NCBI GenBank assembly: GCA_030522415.1
Contig: CM060121.1
Coordinates: forward strand, 7,558,476 to 7,622,475
DNA: 64,000 nucleotides
DNA from: Channallabes apus
Lineage: Eukaryota > Chordata > Actinopteri > Siluriformes > Clariidae
Reading direction: 5' to 3'
Position 1 is the first letter of the stretch; each line of letters begins with the position of its first letter. The notes beneath the pieces are model-generated. The model was not told the DNA's origin. It saw only the letters and a list, made by a program, of their open reading frames with translations, and made no database searches. Positions 46,907 through 57,720 of the stretch are shown one piece after another. The position numbers were made by a program, and so were the translations under genes.

Positions 46907-47668
46907 GAATTGCATAAAATAGAATCAGCACCTCCAAATCTGAGGCCATGGTCCTCAGCCGGAAAAGGGTGGAGTGCCCTCTCAGGGTTGGGAGTGAGAT
47001 CCTGCCCCAAGTGGAGGAGTTTAAGTATCTCGGGGTCTTGTTCACGAGTGAGGGTAAAATGGAACGGGAGATCGACAGGCGGATCGGGGCAGCGTCTGCA
47101 GTGATGCGGGCTCTGTATCGGTCCGTCGTGGTGAAGAAGGAGCTGAGCCAAAAGGCAAAGCTCTCAATTTACCGGTCGATCTACGTTCCTACCCTCACCT
47201 ATGGACATGAGCTGTGGGTAGTGACCGAAAGAACAAGATCGCGAATACAAGCGGCCGAAATGAGTTTCCTCCGCAGGGTGTCTGGGCTCTCCCTTAGAGA
47301 TAGGGTGAGAAGCTCAGTCATCCGGGAGGGGCTCAGAGTAGAGCCGCTGCTCCTCCGCATCGAGAGGAGCCAGATGAGGTGGCTTGGGCATCTATTTAGG
47401 ATGCCCCCTGGACGCCTCCCTTGTGAGGTGTTCCAGACACGCCCCACCGGAAAGAGACCCCGGGGAAGACCCAGGACACGTTGGAGGGACTATGTCTCTC
47501 GGCTGGCCTGGGAATGCCTTGGGATCCCCCCAGAAGAGCTGGAAGAAGTGGCCGGGGAGAGGGAAGTCTGGGCATCCCTGCTGAAGCTCCTGCCCCCGCG
47601 ACCCGACCTTGGATAAGCGGAAGAAAATGGATGGATGGATGGATGGATGGATGGAATTGCATAAAATA
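46907..47668 (+). mobile_element. 5'-truncated Rex3-like LINE (RTE clade) with 15-bp target duplication
   Basis: Rex3 is an RTE-type fish LINE. The frame 46948-47616 (222 codons) carries the C-terminal end of its protein: VEEFKYLGVLFTSEGKMERE, TLTYGHELWVVTERTRS, RWLGHLFRMPPGRLP and the terminal LLPPRPDLG. The frame is followed by GATAAGCGGAAGAAAATGG and GGAT repeats, the Rex3-type tail. GAATTGCATAAAATA is present at 46907-46921 and 47654-47668. The 5' truncation removed the endonuclease and catalytic reverse transcriptase motifs. No stops in what remains, so the insertion is fairly recent. Confidence 0.93.
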
Positions 47669-47911
47669 ATAAGTAAAATATTCAAGTCTACTAATGTTTA
47701 ATAATGAATAAAGTGTTCAAATATTTAAAAAATGGGTCACAAAGTGTAAATTGGAGGGTTATGTAAAAGGTAGTGGAGTATTGATTTGTGTAGTATTATT
47801 GATTTTGTTTAAAGTAAGGACGCATATAAAATAGTAATGGAAAAAATTTTTAATTTTGGGATACAGTGTGTAAAGTTGTTTCAAATTATGGGGTATGTAA
47901 AATAGTACAGT

Positions 47912-48183
47912 ACAGTACAATGGAACCTTGATTACGAGCATAATTCGTTCTGGAAGCATGTTCGTATATCAAAACACTCATAAATCAAAGTAAAATCAAA
48001 TCATAAATCAAAGTATATTTTGTATAAAAAATTTTTTATCTATTTTGGGGGGGATTGTGGAACAAATAATTTGAGTTTTAATTATATCTTATGGGGAAAT
48101 TCGATTTGATTTACGTGTGTTTTGATATACGAACCCACTTCCGGAATGAATTATGCTTGCAATCTAAGGATCCACTGTACTGT
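47912..48183. mobile_element. Miniature inverted-repeat element with about 60-bp arms
   Basis: The left arm ACAGTACAATGGAACC...AGCATAATTCGTTCTGGAAG...TTCGTATATCAAAACAC is matched in inverse at the right (GTGTTTTGATATACGAAC to CCACTGTACTGT). It has no coding capacity. The type resembles the CAGTGGTACC...TTCGT miniature elements common in fish, probably Tc1/mariner related. Related right ends are at 52490-52545 and 58530-58616. Confidence 0.78.
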
Positions 48184-48744
48184 GTATAAAGTAGTCAAGT
48201 GTTTAATATAGCAAAGTGTGTCTAAAGTATGTTAGAGAAGTAAGGTAAATTAGTGAAATGTAAAATAATGTAAAGTAGTCACTGGAATAATGTCATAACG
48301 TTTACTGTGGTTGCAGAGAAAATATTGTAGTGACTGAGGGTGATTACTATGTGATGCTTTGGGATATGTTTTTGAAATGTGTTACAGTTAAATTGTGTAT
48401 TTTACTTAGTTTTTATTTAGGCAATTAACATATTTGGAGAATATGGACCATATAGCCATATATAAGGGGGAATATCAAACAAACTACTGTATGTTAGTGT
48501 GCAGAAATAGTTTTATTACAAGTCACTAGTTTGGGCTTCACCCTAACTACAGTAGACACTTAAAAATAGTGTATGACCTCAGTTTTTAGACTTCATGGTG
48601 GTTTAAGGTATAAATCCTCATGACAATCCACCTAAAAAGCCAAACACATAATATCTTAAACAACAACTTATTTTAAAAGCTACATAAGAAATTATTACTG
48701 AAATATGAGTTACATGAGTATTATGTTTGCGGTTATGTGTGTAC

Positions 48745-51700
48745 CTGGTGTGATGTGAATTTGCTAAAGAGTTCCTGGTATCTAACTTTCCACTTGTCTG
48801 CCTCTATCTGCAAGTCCAACATGGCATCAACATCCCATCTGTAAAGAAAGAGCTAATACTTATCAAAATATTCTGACCTTTCACTCCTTGGTTGCTACAC
48901 TTTTAAAAAGTATTACCTGCTGCAAGGCATTTTGGGTTTTGTATCTTCTCCACCGATCATTTGAGTTTTTGGTTTCTTTCTCAGATCCAACAATTCTTCC
49001 TGTAACCTGTTCACCTGCAGAACCAAGGCCTCCTTCTCATCATTCAGGCAGTCCTTAAACCTACACACACATGCACACACACACAATAGTCAAGAAAGAA
49101 ATGAATGTCACTTGACTTGTATTTCCGTCAGCAACAGACAATTGAATCCACATTATTTTCAAAGACACACACACATACACACACACATACACCTTTTGAT
49201 GCAGCATATCCAGTTGCGTTGTTGCTCACACAACCACTCCACCTGCTCAGCCATCTCTCTGAGCTTGTGTACACTAGCTGTGTTTTCGAGCTGCAATTCC
49301 AGCACTGTATTCTGATGGGCACTTTTCTGCTCACTTAGCTCCTGCTCCAATGCCTCATGGGCCTTCTGCAGCTCCTGCAGCTCATATGATTTTCTGCTCA
49401 ATCAGAATAAGATCAGACAATACAGTAGGTGCGTGTTAATACATACTCATGTAAACCTACGAATGAATGTAATATACAGTACATAGTTACTGTAGTCATT
49501 ACTAATGGTACCTCTTCAACTCTCTTTGCAGATTTTCTGTATGCTTGGCATGGAACTGAGCCTCCTGGTGGAGCTGTGCTTCCAGACCCTCTGCCTTTTT
49601 AGTTGCCTCATACGTCTCCTGGTGGAGTTCTTCCACAAAGCCTAGTAGCTGCTTCTCAGTGGACTGGAAGTATTCCAGCTCTGAGTGTATTGACTCCAAG
49701 TGAACACTCAATAGAGCTGTGTCACTTGTGTTCACAACATGCTACATGCGCACACAAACACATCGCTAATTAATGTTATGCCCACACATCTAAATCTATC
49801 TAGAAAACATTTTACCTTTTTTTTGTTTTTCGTTTAAGTGTTATATTTTGTAAGGCAACTACATCAGTTTAAGTTTAAGGTAGAGCGTTTTGTAGTGGAT
49901 GAGGTACATGAAAAAATGTTTCAGTTTCCAGAACTATGTGTATACACGGATCAGCCATAAGATTCCAATGCAAAACATTATGCTTAGTAGAGTGGGCACC
50001 AGGACGTTGGCAGAGGACCTGTGGGGGCTTTGGTTCATGGAGTCTGACCTCCATGGATCGGACATGTTTGTCTGGCGCGTCACACAGGTTGGATTAAGTT
50101 GGATTAAGATATGGTGATTCTGCTCTTCATCTCTTCCTGGTGATTCTTGAGCTGAGCAGTGGTCTGTGGTGCACTGGGTGGTCTGGTGCCTTTCTATCAT
50201 GGCCAGCATTGACTTTTTGTCAATTTGTGCTGAATCGGCGTTTCTGTGGGATCAGACTAGATGGGCTGACCTTTGGTTCCCTTAGGGCAGTGGTTCTCAA
50301 AGTGTGGGGCGCGCCCCACTAGTGGCGAATACAGACATGACAGGTGGGGCGCAATGAACGGGAGGAAATTAGTGGAAAATAATAGGAAAAAACTAAACAA
50401 TCACAGACAAATAAATGGATCATTAATACAAGTACATTTAAAATAACATCAGTTGTGGGCCGGGAGAAAAAGTGGAACCATATAGTGCAACAATAATGAT
50501 TGTGATTGTTATCGAGGTAGACAATCGCTTCTACCGTGATAGAAGATTTTGGTTATATCGCCCACCCCTAATGAAGTCTATCTTGAGCTTGGATTCATGG
50601 TGGGGATGGTGGGGGCAGGAGAGAGGCCCATGTGTGCTTTGTGTCTTAAACCGCTGGCAGCAGACCGCATGAGACCCAACAAATTAGGAAGACACTTAGA
50701 GACAACACACTCACCGTCATGTTAATAAGCCACTCGACTTCTTTCAAAGAAAGCTGGCAGAATACAGACAGCAGGATAATCGCATGGTAACAACTGAATC
50801 AGTGGACAGCAAAGCACAAATGGCTTCATTCAAAGTTGCATACAGAATTGGCCAGCGCAAAAAAACAACAAACGATTGCTGAGCAGCTAATAAACATGGG
50901 GTCAATTATGCAAAGATAAGTGACAACGTAAGCCTTTTATAACAATTGCACGTGTATTTTATCTGTTTTTAACTTGGTGGTGTTTGATCTTATTGGTTTA
51001 GAAATTGATATTTCAATAAACAGTAAACTTGGCCGATTTCGTTATTATTTTGTTGACAAGTGGGGCTTGAAAATTCGCTCACCCCCTTAAGTGGGGAATG
51101 AAAACAGAAAAAGTTTGAGAACCACTGCCTTAGGGCATGGGTGGGCATTGGGTACCCATGATCCTGCCACAGATTTTCTAGTGTGTAGTTGGTAATCAGT
51201 GTTGTTCAATTCCTCTGTCAGTAGTTATAATGCTATGGCTGCTCAATGTATACCGTAATAATACAGTATTATAAACATACATATAATCAAGTAAAATCTG
51301 CCTATAGATTATCATCAGTCTTTTCTCTAAATGTTGCATGAAACAAAGGACAAAGCCAGGAATGTTCACTTCTCATTTACAAGTAGATTATGAGCAATTA
51401 TATATATTATTAAACACACACAAATTACATTTCTTAAGATGCCTGTAGATATGTAACTCAAACTTACTGCCTACACTTATTGTGCAGAACAAGTCCAAAC
51501 ACAACAGTGACGCTCTTTACACACATATCTGTCCCATGTTTATTAAGCCTGCTTATCAAGGTTTTTTACTTCTGGCTTTTGCATTCCTTGTAGTATATTA
51601 TATTGTGTTTAAAAACATTAGCAGAATGCCTATAAAATTCACATTTACCCATTAAAAACATTCAAGGGAAGTACCTGCTGGTGTTGGAGCTTGCCAAGGA

Positions 51701-54570
51701 GCTCCTGAACAGTGTTTTCTTTCTGACAGAGCTGCAAACACACAGTTTCCAACTCTACCTGCAGGACCCGTGCTGACTCTCGGGATAACACACACTCTCT
51801 CTCCAACGCTGCTACAAACATATGCACAAAATCTGTCTAATTAAACGTGCTAATGTACATACAGAGAGGGAGAGAGAGAGAAAGAGAGAAAGGCACTACA
51901 TGGCAAAAACTTTGTGCAGACCTGCCCATCAAACCTATGTGTTTTTTGAACACTCCATCCCAAGTTGTATTTCCTATATTTCCCTGTATTTTTAGGCAGT
52001 TGGCGTTATATAGCTTATCGTAATATGGGGCACCTGACATTCCTGAGGTGAGCTTAGCTAAAGTCAGGCTTCATGTTACCGCACAATATAGCAGCAGTTA
52101 GGGAGCAAAATGTTCATAACAATAGCAGCGCCCAATAGCAGCGCCCTGCGTCACCCCAGCACAGGGCCACGCGAGCACTCAGCTAGCAAAAGGTCGAGAA
52201 AAACAGTTAATGGCGCTTGAGTACACAGTAAGTTAAGCGATATGAAAATGGCTGCGTTAGTTTGGCTTCAGAGTCACAAATGCTAATACGGTAGCTATGT
52301 CTTTCACACACACTTACTGACGGAAACACTGCTCTGTCGGTAAACTTCTTTAACAAGGAACATCTCTAATGACACTCGCGCTCACACACACTAACGGAAT
52401 CGCTGCTCTCTGACAGAGAGAGACTCTGGAAACTTTATCTTAAAAAGGAACCTCTCATAATGACAATTTTAAAGTTATTTAAAAAAATTTCTTGTCTTGC
52501 AAAACGCTCGCAGACCAAGTTATTCGCAATCCAAGGTTCTATTGTACTATATTGCCAGGAGTATTCAACTGCCAGCCTTCACATGCATATGAACTTCAGT
52601 AATGTTCAATTCATAGTCCATAGGGTTTAATATGATGCTGGCCCAACCCTTTACAGCTATAATAGCTTCAACTCTTCTGGGAAGGCTTTCCACAAGGTTT
52701 TTTGACCATTCTTCCAGAAGCACATTTGTGACATCAGACACTGATGTTGGACGAGAAGATCTGGCTCACAAAGGTATTCTATCTATCGGGTTTAGGTCAA
52801 GACTTTGTGCAGGCCAGTTAAGTTCTTTCACACCAAACTTGCTCACCCATGTTTTTGTGGACCTTGTTTTGTGCACTGGCATGCAGTTATGGAACTGGTG
52901 TGGTGATGATTTCCAGGAGTACATCCAGTGATAGGAACGCTTAATGCTTTAACATACCAAGACATTTTGGACAATTTCATGCTCTCGACTTTGTGGGAAA
53001 ACTTTGGGGATGGACCCTTCCTGTTCCAACATAAACTTTATGGAAAGCCTTCCCAGAAGAGTTGTTATTCCAGCAACCTGTTATCGCTGCAAAGGGTGAG
53101 CCAACATCAAATTAAACCCTATGGATTAAGAATTGGATGCTATTCAAGTTCATGCGCATTGTAAAGTAAGCAAGCGAATACCTTTGGTTATATAGTGTAT
53201 TTGAAAATATTTGCCTTAGTGAACATATTAGGTACATCAATAATACATAAATAGTTAATTACCAACCAGAATTCTGAGATTACTGAAAGGTGTTCCAGTG
53301 TGTCTGGTATCATTGGTAGAAAAAAATGAAGTTTACATATCTGGCTGGTAAAGAGCGTCTGCTTGTTCTGTCCAAAGCACCAACCTCACGAGTTATAACA
53401 GTGACAGCTTCCTGCCTTTAAAGGAGAAGAATGCTAGTGTTCGCTACATAAAGCTCTAATCACACACACGTGGAAAATCTGTTAAATACCAAAACGTGCA
53501 AAATCTGGACAGTTCTAATTCACATATCATAAGCACTTACAGTTGTTTGTTTTAGTGTACAAAGGATTTTGTATATATCCTTAGTAGTTAAAAGAAATAC
53601 TAAGCTTATTAGAACACCTGAGCCATGCCATATTTTTGAGAAAGTAATTAACAGAGATAGACTGCACTTGTTTGTTACGGCTAAAGGTGAATGTCTATTT
53701 ATTCTCTATTAGCTAGCATAGTGTGCTAATTACTGTTTAGACTAATATTCTCAGTAATAACATCATCAAATTATCCTTGTTGCTGGGGTGGTATGAGACC
53801 AGGGGTACAGTTTTTTCACCTTATGATACAAGGGGCATTCAAGCCAAACTGGTGCTTGTGAAGGAATTTCTCATGAATCATGGTGTAAAACTGAAATTTA
53901 CAGAAGCAAGTGGCTTCTGATCCTTGAAAATCGATGGATAACTTATCACCAACTAGTAGCAGAGATGCATGTGTCTTTGGGAACTGTACACACAATCATT
54001 CACCAGGAGCTTAGGCGGGAGTTTAAGTCTAAATTAACCACACAGTCCTGACCTTGGTTCAAGGCATTTCCACGTGTTTGAGCAATTAATGGAGTTTCTG
54101 GGATCTGATCATGTCTCCGGCGTACTGAAAAATATTTCTGCCTTGATGCCAAGCCTTTTGCTCTCATAGCTGTGTTGCCTTATTCTGCACAATCAAAAGT
54201 TCCCAGTTTGACATTTAATATAACTTTAAATCATTTGTCCTTACAGTCCAATTTTATTTTTTTTATCAATTATTTTTCAAGATTCACTATATTTTGTTTC
54301 CACTATAACACTGTGAGAGCAATCACTCATAACAATTAGTACATTATGACTAAAAGCTGTTCAGTGCCGATTATTATACTTTCCATTCATATAATAGTTA
54401 TAGATCATGATCTTCAGTGAATAGATCTGTGGATTACTTGTAGTCTTTTTAACTAGTGAGTGATATTCATTTGGCTTACCTTTCTCCTGTGCCAGACGGC
54501 TGCACTTGGCTGTGAGATACTGAATCTGACTGTAATCTTCATCTCTCAGCCCTCGGAAAAACCTCCTCAT
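48745..54570 (-). CDS. Uncharacterised coiled-coil protein, six exons (3' end not found)
   Basis: Exons 54570-54480, 51811-51675, 49741-49512, 49393-49193, 49060-48917 and 48838-48745 all have AG/GT borders and join without a phase error into 299 residues. It starts MRRFFRGLRDEDYSQIQYL and continues as almost unbroken Glu/Gln/Leu/Lys-rich helix (LERECVLSRESARVLQVEL, ELEYFQSTEKQLLGFVEEL, LQELQKAHEALEQELSEQ), ending so far in WKVRYQELFSKFTSHQ. Only short basic/Pro and Gly segments (KKPKTQMIGGED) break it. Such proteins are usually scaffolds of the cytoskeleton, centrosome or Golgi, but that is inference. The ATG at 54570 is preceded by an in-frame Lys/Arg-rich stretch, then a stop; an upstream exon is not excluded. 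No signal peptide or membrane segment. I cannot name the gene. Confidence 0.82.
49105..49192. repeat. (CA)-rich simple repeat at an intron border
   Basis: CA repeats fill both sides of the 49192-49061 intron, immediately beside the splice donor (GTGTATGTGTG on the minus strand). Confidence 0.8.
49939..51252. mobile_element. DNA-transposon remnant split by a hAT element
   Basis: The outer ends TATACACGGATCAGCCATA (left) and the inverse of CTATGGCTGCTCAATGTATA (right) form diverged terminal repeats. The interior has the familiar fish repeat text GGACCTGTGGGGGCTTTGG, CTCCATGGATCGGACATG and TGGCCAGCATTGACTTTTTG. Coding capacity is lost. The hAT insertion at 50280-51135 sits inside it. All of this lies in the intron between exons 2 and 3 of the coiled-coil gene. 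Confidence 0.7.
50280..51135 (+). mobile_element. Deleted hAT (Charlie-like) transposon with perfect 8-bp duplication
   Basis: CAGTGGTTCTCAAA at 50288-50301 and its exact inverse at 51114-51127 are terminal repeats. CCTTAGGG occurs at 50280-50287 and 51128-51135; an 8-bp duplication is the hAT hallmark. The 840-bp interior keeps the start of a BED-finger transposase: ERPMCALCLKRW (the Cys-x2-Cys part) near 50621-50656, then FFQRKLAEYRQQDNRM and ASFKVAYRIGQRKK near 50740-50860, with stops between. The dimerisation and catalytic parts are deleted. Confidence 0.92.
52080..52545. mobile_element. Fragment of the TTCGT-type miniature element, longer version
   Basis: The right end TCGCAGACCAAGTTATTCGCAATCCAAGG...TACTA matches the family at 47912. 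Inside, two related blocks (ACTGACGGAAACACTGCTC and CTAACGGAATCGCTGCTC with following AAGGAAC) form a diverged direct duplication of about 90 bases. Confidence 0.55.
52543..53201. mobile_element. Deleted Tc1-like element with long inverted arms
   Basis: The left end ACTATATTGCCAGGAGTATTC and right end GCGAATACCTTTGGTTATATAGT are inverse copies. CAACTCTTCTGGGAAGGC (left) is matched by GCCTTCCCAGAAGAGTTG (right) and CATAGGGTTTAATATG by TTAAACCCTATGG, so the two halves fold on each other. The interior has the known fish text GACACTGATGTTGGACGAG. Non-coding; it lies in the intron between exons 1 and 2 of the coiled-coil gene. Confidence 0.78.
53210..54475. other. Intron sequence, unassigned
   Basis: Most of the remaining intron 1 of the coiled-coil gene. 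A decayed transposase-like text is possible near 53860-54020 but is too weak to call. Confidence 0.35.
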
Positions 54571-54719
54571 CACCCTGCGCTTCTTTCTTTCCTTCTTTTC
54601 CTTGGCTTCAGTCACTCACCCTTTTTATTTGGGGGCAAGTTTTCGAAGCAAGCTCCAGATGGCGCTGCTGTTGCCTCAGGGCATGAAATTCTCCCACACC
54701 CATAGACAATTCTCATAAC

Positions 54720-56040
54720 CTTTAAGAGAGTTTTCTTTTCTCAGCATTTGCCTGGAGATAATCTAACATTTTTATGTACTGTAGCTAGCAAGTGGCAGTA
54801 GCAGCACAGGCATGTTGAAGCTAGCAGGTATGTGTAATGTGAGATTTTTTTTCTTTCTCCTGCACATTCTTCAGTCATACAGGAATGCTTTAAAACTATC
54901 TAAATCAGAGTTTAGGTGCAAAATTAACATCTAGACAGTATTTTACGAGACTGCAACCACAGCTTCTTGCCATGTAGAATGAAAAAATACACCAGAATTA
55001 GTAAACATGTCCAAATATTTCAATATAAATATATTTAATATGTTATAGAGTGAATATTTCTTTCAATGTGCTTTTTGGTCTACCTTTAAATGATTTTCTA
55101 CAATTTATCTAGAAAGTACTTATAAGCCATGTAGAAGGCCCAATTTAAATTCCCACCCAATGCCCAAACCCCAGCCATGATTAAATTGCTGGATAAAATG
55201 AGAGGAATGTGTCAGGAAGGGCATCCGGCGTAAAACCTGTGCCAAGTTGTGTGCAGACAGGATGTTCTTCTGTGGCAACCCTTTGACAAGAGCAGCCAAA
55301 AGCCTAACAACTAGTATGCAGGGTAAAATTTAGCTATGAATTTAGCATCTAGTAGAGTGTACTGTTTACTAGTTAAGTGTGCAGGGTTGGATTTATCCGT
55401 ATTAACATTTCAGATTCACTCCACCTCCCTTATGAGAGGTCTTTACAGGCACTCCTACAGTGATAGCTCAAGGCTAAATAAAACATAAAGCATGTGTTTA
55501 GACCCAATGATGTATAACAAAGAAAAAAGAACCACATACAAAGTTTACCAACCAGCTACATACTGCTACCTTCAAATGACTGACAAAGAGCTATAATGAG
55601 CTAATAAAGAGCAAAGAGCTAATATATCAAACACTAATAGACTTCCTGATTTTGTGATTGATTGTGATCAGGAAGTGTGTGAATGTGGGAAATGAGCTTA
55701 AAGGTCAAAGATCACCAAAAAGCTTTTAGCCACGTTTATTGCTTTTCTAGATGGTTGAAGGTAACTGAGTAGATTTTCTTCTGTTTTCATGTATCCGAGT
55801 AGTTTTTATCAGTGCAAACTTTTGACTTTGACTATACTACAGCAAAGATCTGTACTTTCTACTGCATTAAATGTATACATTGCATTAACCTTTACAACCT
55901 TAAATGAGTTTAAAACCTGCAGACTATTATATGTAAGCACATAATTTGCTTTCCTAATGTGAAATCATGTAGTCGGTGTTTGAAATCGGGGTGGAAGTAG
56001 CTGTAGGCAAACCACAATATCATGAGAGAGCGAGAGAGAG
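54720..56040. other. Unassigned sequence with an old SINE (about 55140-55310)
   Basis: The SINE part has GAATGTGTCAGGAAGGGC, ATCCGGCGTAAAACCTGTGCC and AGCAGCCAAAAGCC. The rest is AT-rich without a feature. Confidence 0.45.
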
Positions 56041-56049
56041 AGATATTTA

Positions 56050-57648
56050 AATACTTTTACTATGACTTTAAGGCTATAGTGAGTTAATACAAGCTCGCAA
56101 CTTTTAATACATGGGCTCCTGAAATGTTAATTTAGCTTGAAATTTTTGTCCCTTCTTAAAGATTGACACAGACCATACATGGTTCTCAAAATGATCCTGT
56201 GTATACGTCCATCCTTGGCAAATGCTCATACTTTTACTATGACTTTAAGGCTATAGTGAGCTAATACAAGTTCACTATTTTTAATACTTGTGTACATTTG
56301 AAGTTAGTAATTTTATACTTTTACTCAAGTGCATATGTAAAAGAAGTACGTTGCTGAATAATATCTTACATAGGTTATTTCTAATTTCAGGTTATTTCTA
56401 AAGTACAGGAATTCTATCCTCTGCCCACCACTGAACAAGTGAAGTTGAGTATTTGCTTAAAAATGTCATTTATTTAAAAAAAAAAAAAAAGGAGAAATAA
56501 AATAAAACAATGACCACAATGTGTTTAAATTATAAGCAGGTAGATCACGTAAATAAACCAAAACAAGCAAAGCAAAGAAAGTTTTACAGTGATTAGAATT
56601 AGGTTTCCTTTTTTTTTTGTTTTTTTTTTGCATGTGCCAGTTTAGTAATAAATTTGGTGTCTCTGCAGGATTTCACAGGCTTATCCTTCATCTTAACTTA
56701 AAGTCAAGTTTAAATGACTGAAAACTCTAAAAATGCATGACATTACAAGTAGCCTACAAGAAAAAACTTACAACTGACGCATCAGTGACTTGCAATTTGC
56801 TAGAGTGAACATAGGTAATATCTGGTAAAATGAGAATAATTCTTGGTTGTTTTAGACTGTACACACACATACAGTAGAATGAAAGTACCCTTTGGTAAAA
56901 ATATTAAATGTGAAACTTGACCTTGCTGTAGGACAAATAGTTACATTATAAATGTAAATAATGTGATAAATACATTAAAATAATTTATAAACTTGAAGCC
57001 AGTCATGGTTACAGTTAAACAGTACAAAGCAAGAAATAAATAATGTGAAAAATACAAATTGACATGCAACAAATGTCAGTGCTAACAAATGTTTTCAGAC
57101 TAAATTTGTCACCTAAAAAAATAAATAAATTATGGGGGGGAAAGTCGAAAGAAAGAACTTGAATTGAAAATATCACTCCCCAAACCAAGCCAAGAAAAGT
57201 TTGCCTCAATTTTGTTTAGTACTCGCACAAGAGCTACAAAGCTAATCAAGCTAACAAGTAATCAATGCCTGTGAAGATGGATTAGCATAACGCTAATAGA
57301 ATGCTCAAATCATCACACTGACCTTTATGGCAAATTATAGCAAATAGGTTCTTGAAATGTTAATTTAGCTTGAAATCATTGATACTTGCTCCTTAAAAAC
57401 TGACACAGACCATACTACATGGTTTCCAAAATGATCCTGCACACCCATCTTTGGCAAACGCTCATAATATGAATGAGTATGCAAATAAAATAGTCACATT
57501 TTTTTTGGCAGATTCCGCAAGGAGCTTGTGTTTTTTTTTTGCAAGTTGGCTCTGTGAATGCCATGATGGTTGATTCTAAGAAAATTATAATGAGGTCTCT
57601 AGTCACATGTTCTCAGTGCCACAGAAAGGAGGTAGGACCTAACTAGCA

Positions 57649-57720
<72 letters not shown>

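Larger units (their letters stand above)
45690..48300 (+). repeat. Cytosine-poor decayed tandem repeat array
   Basis: The plus strand is very poor in C and recurs to words such as GTGTAAAATAGTGAAG, AAAGTATGTGAAATAG and GTAAAGTAGT with irregular spacing near 20-30 bases. It is interrupted by a UnaL2-type tail (46030-46101), a Rex3-like LINE (46922-47653) and a miniature element (47912-48183), and resumes after each. It reads as an ancient minisatellite. Confidence 0.6.

Noticed and set aside
54620..54720. Possible further exon (HALRQQQRHLEL-like, donor GTGAGT)
   Set aside because: Its donor lies too close to the 54570 exon to leave a normal intron, and the frame does not join. Kept only as a possible alternative first exon.
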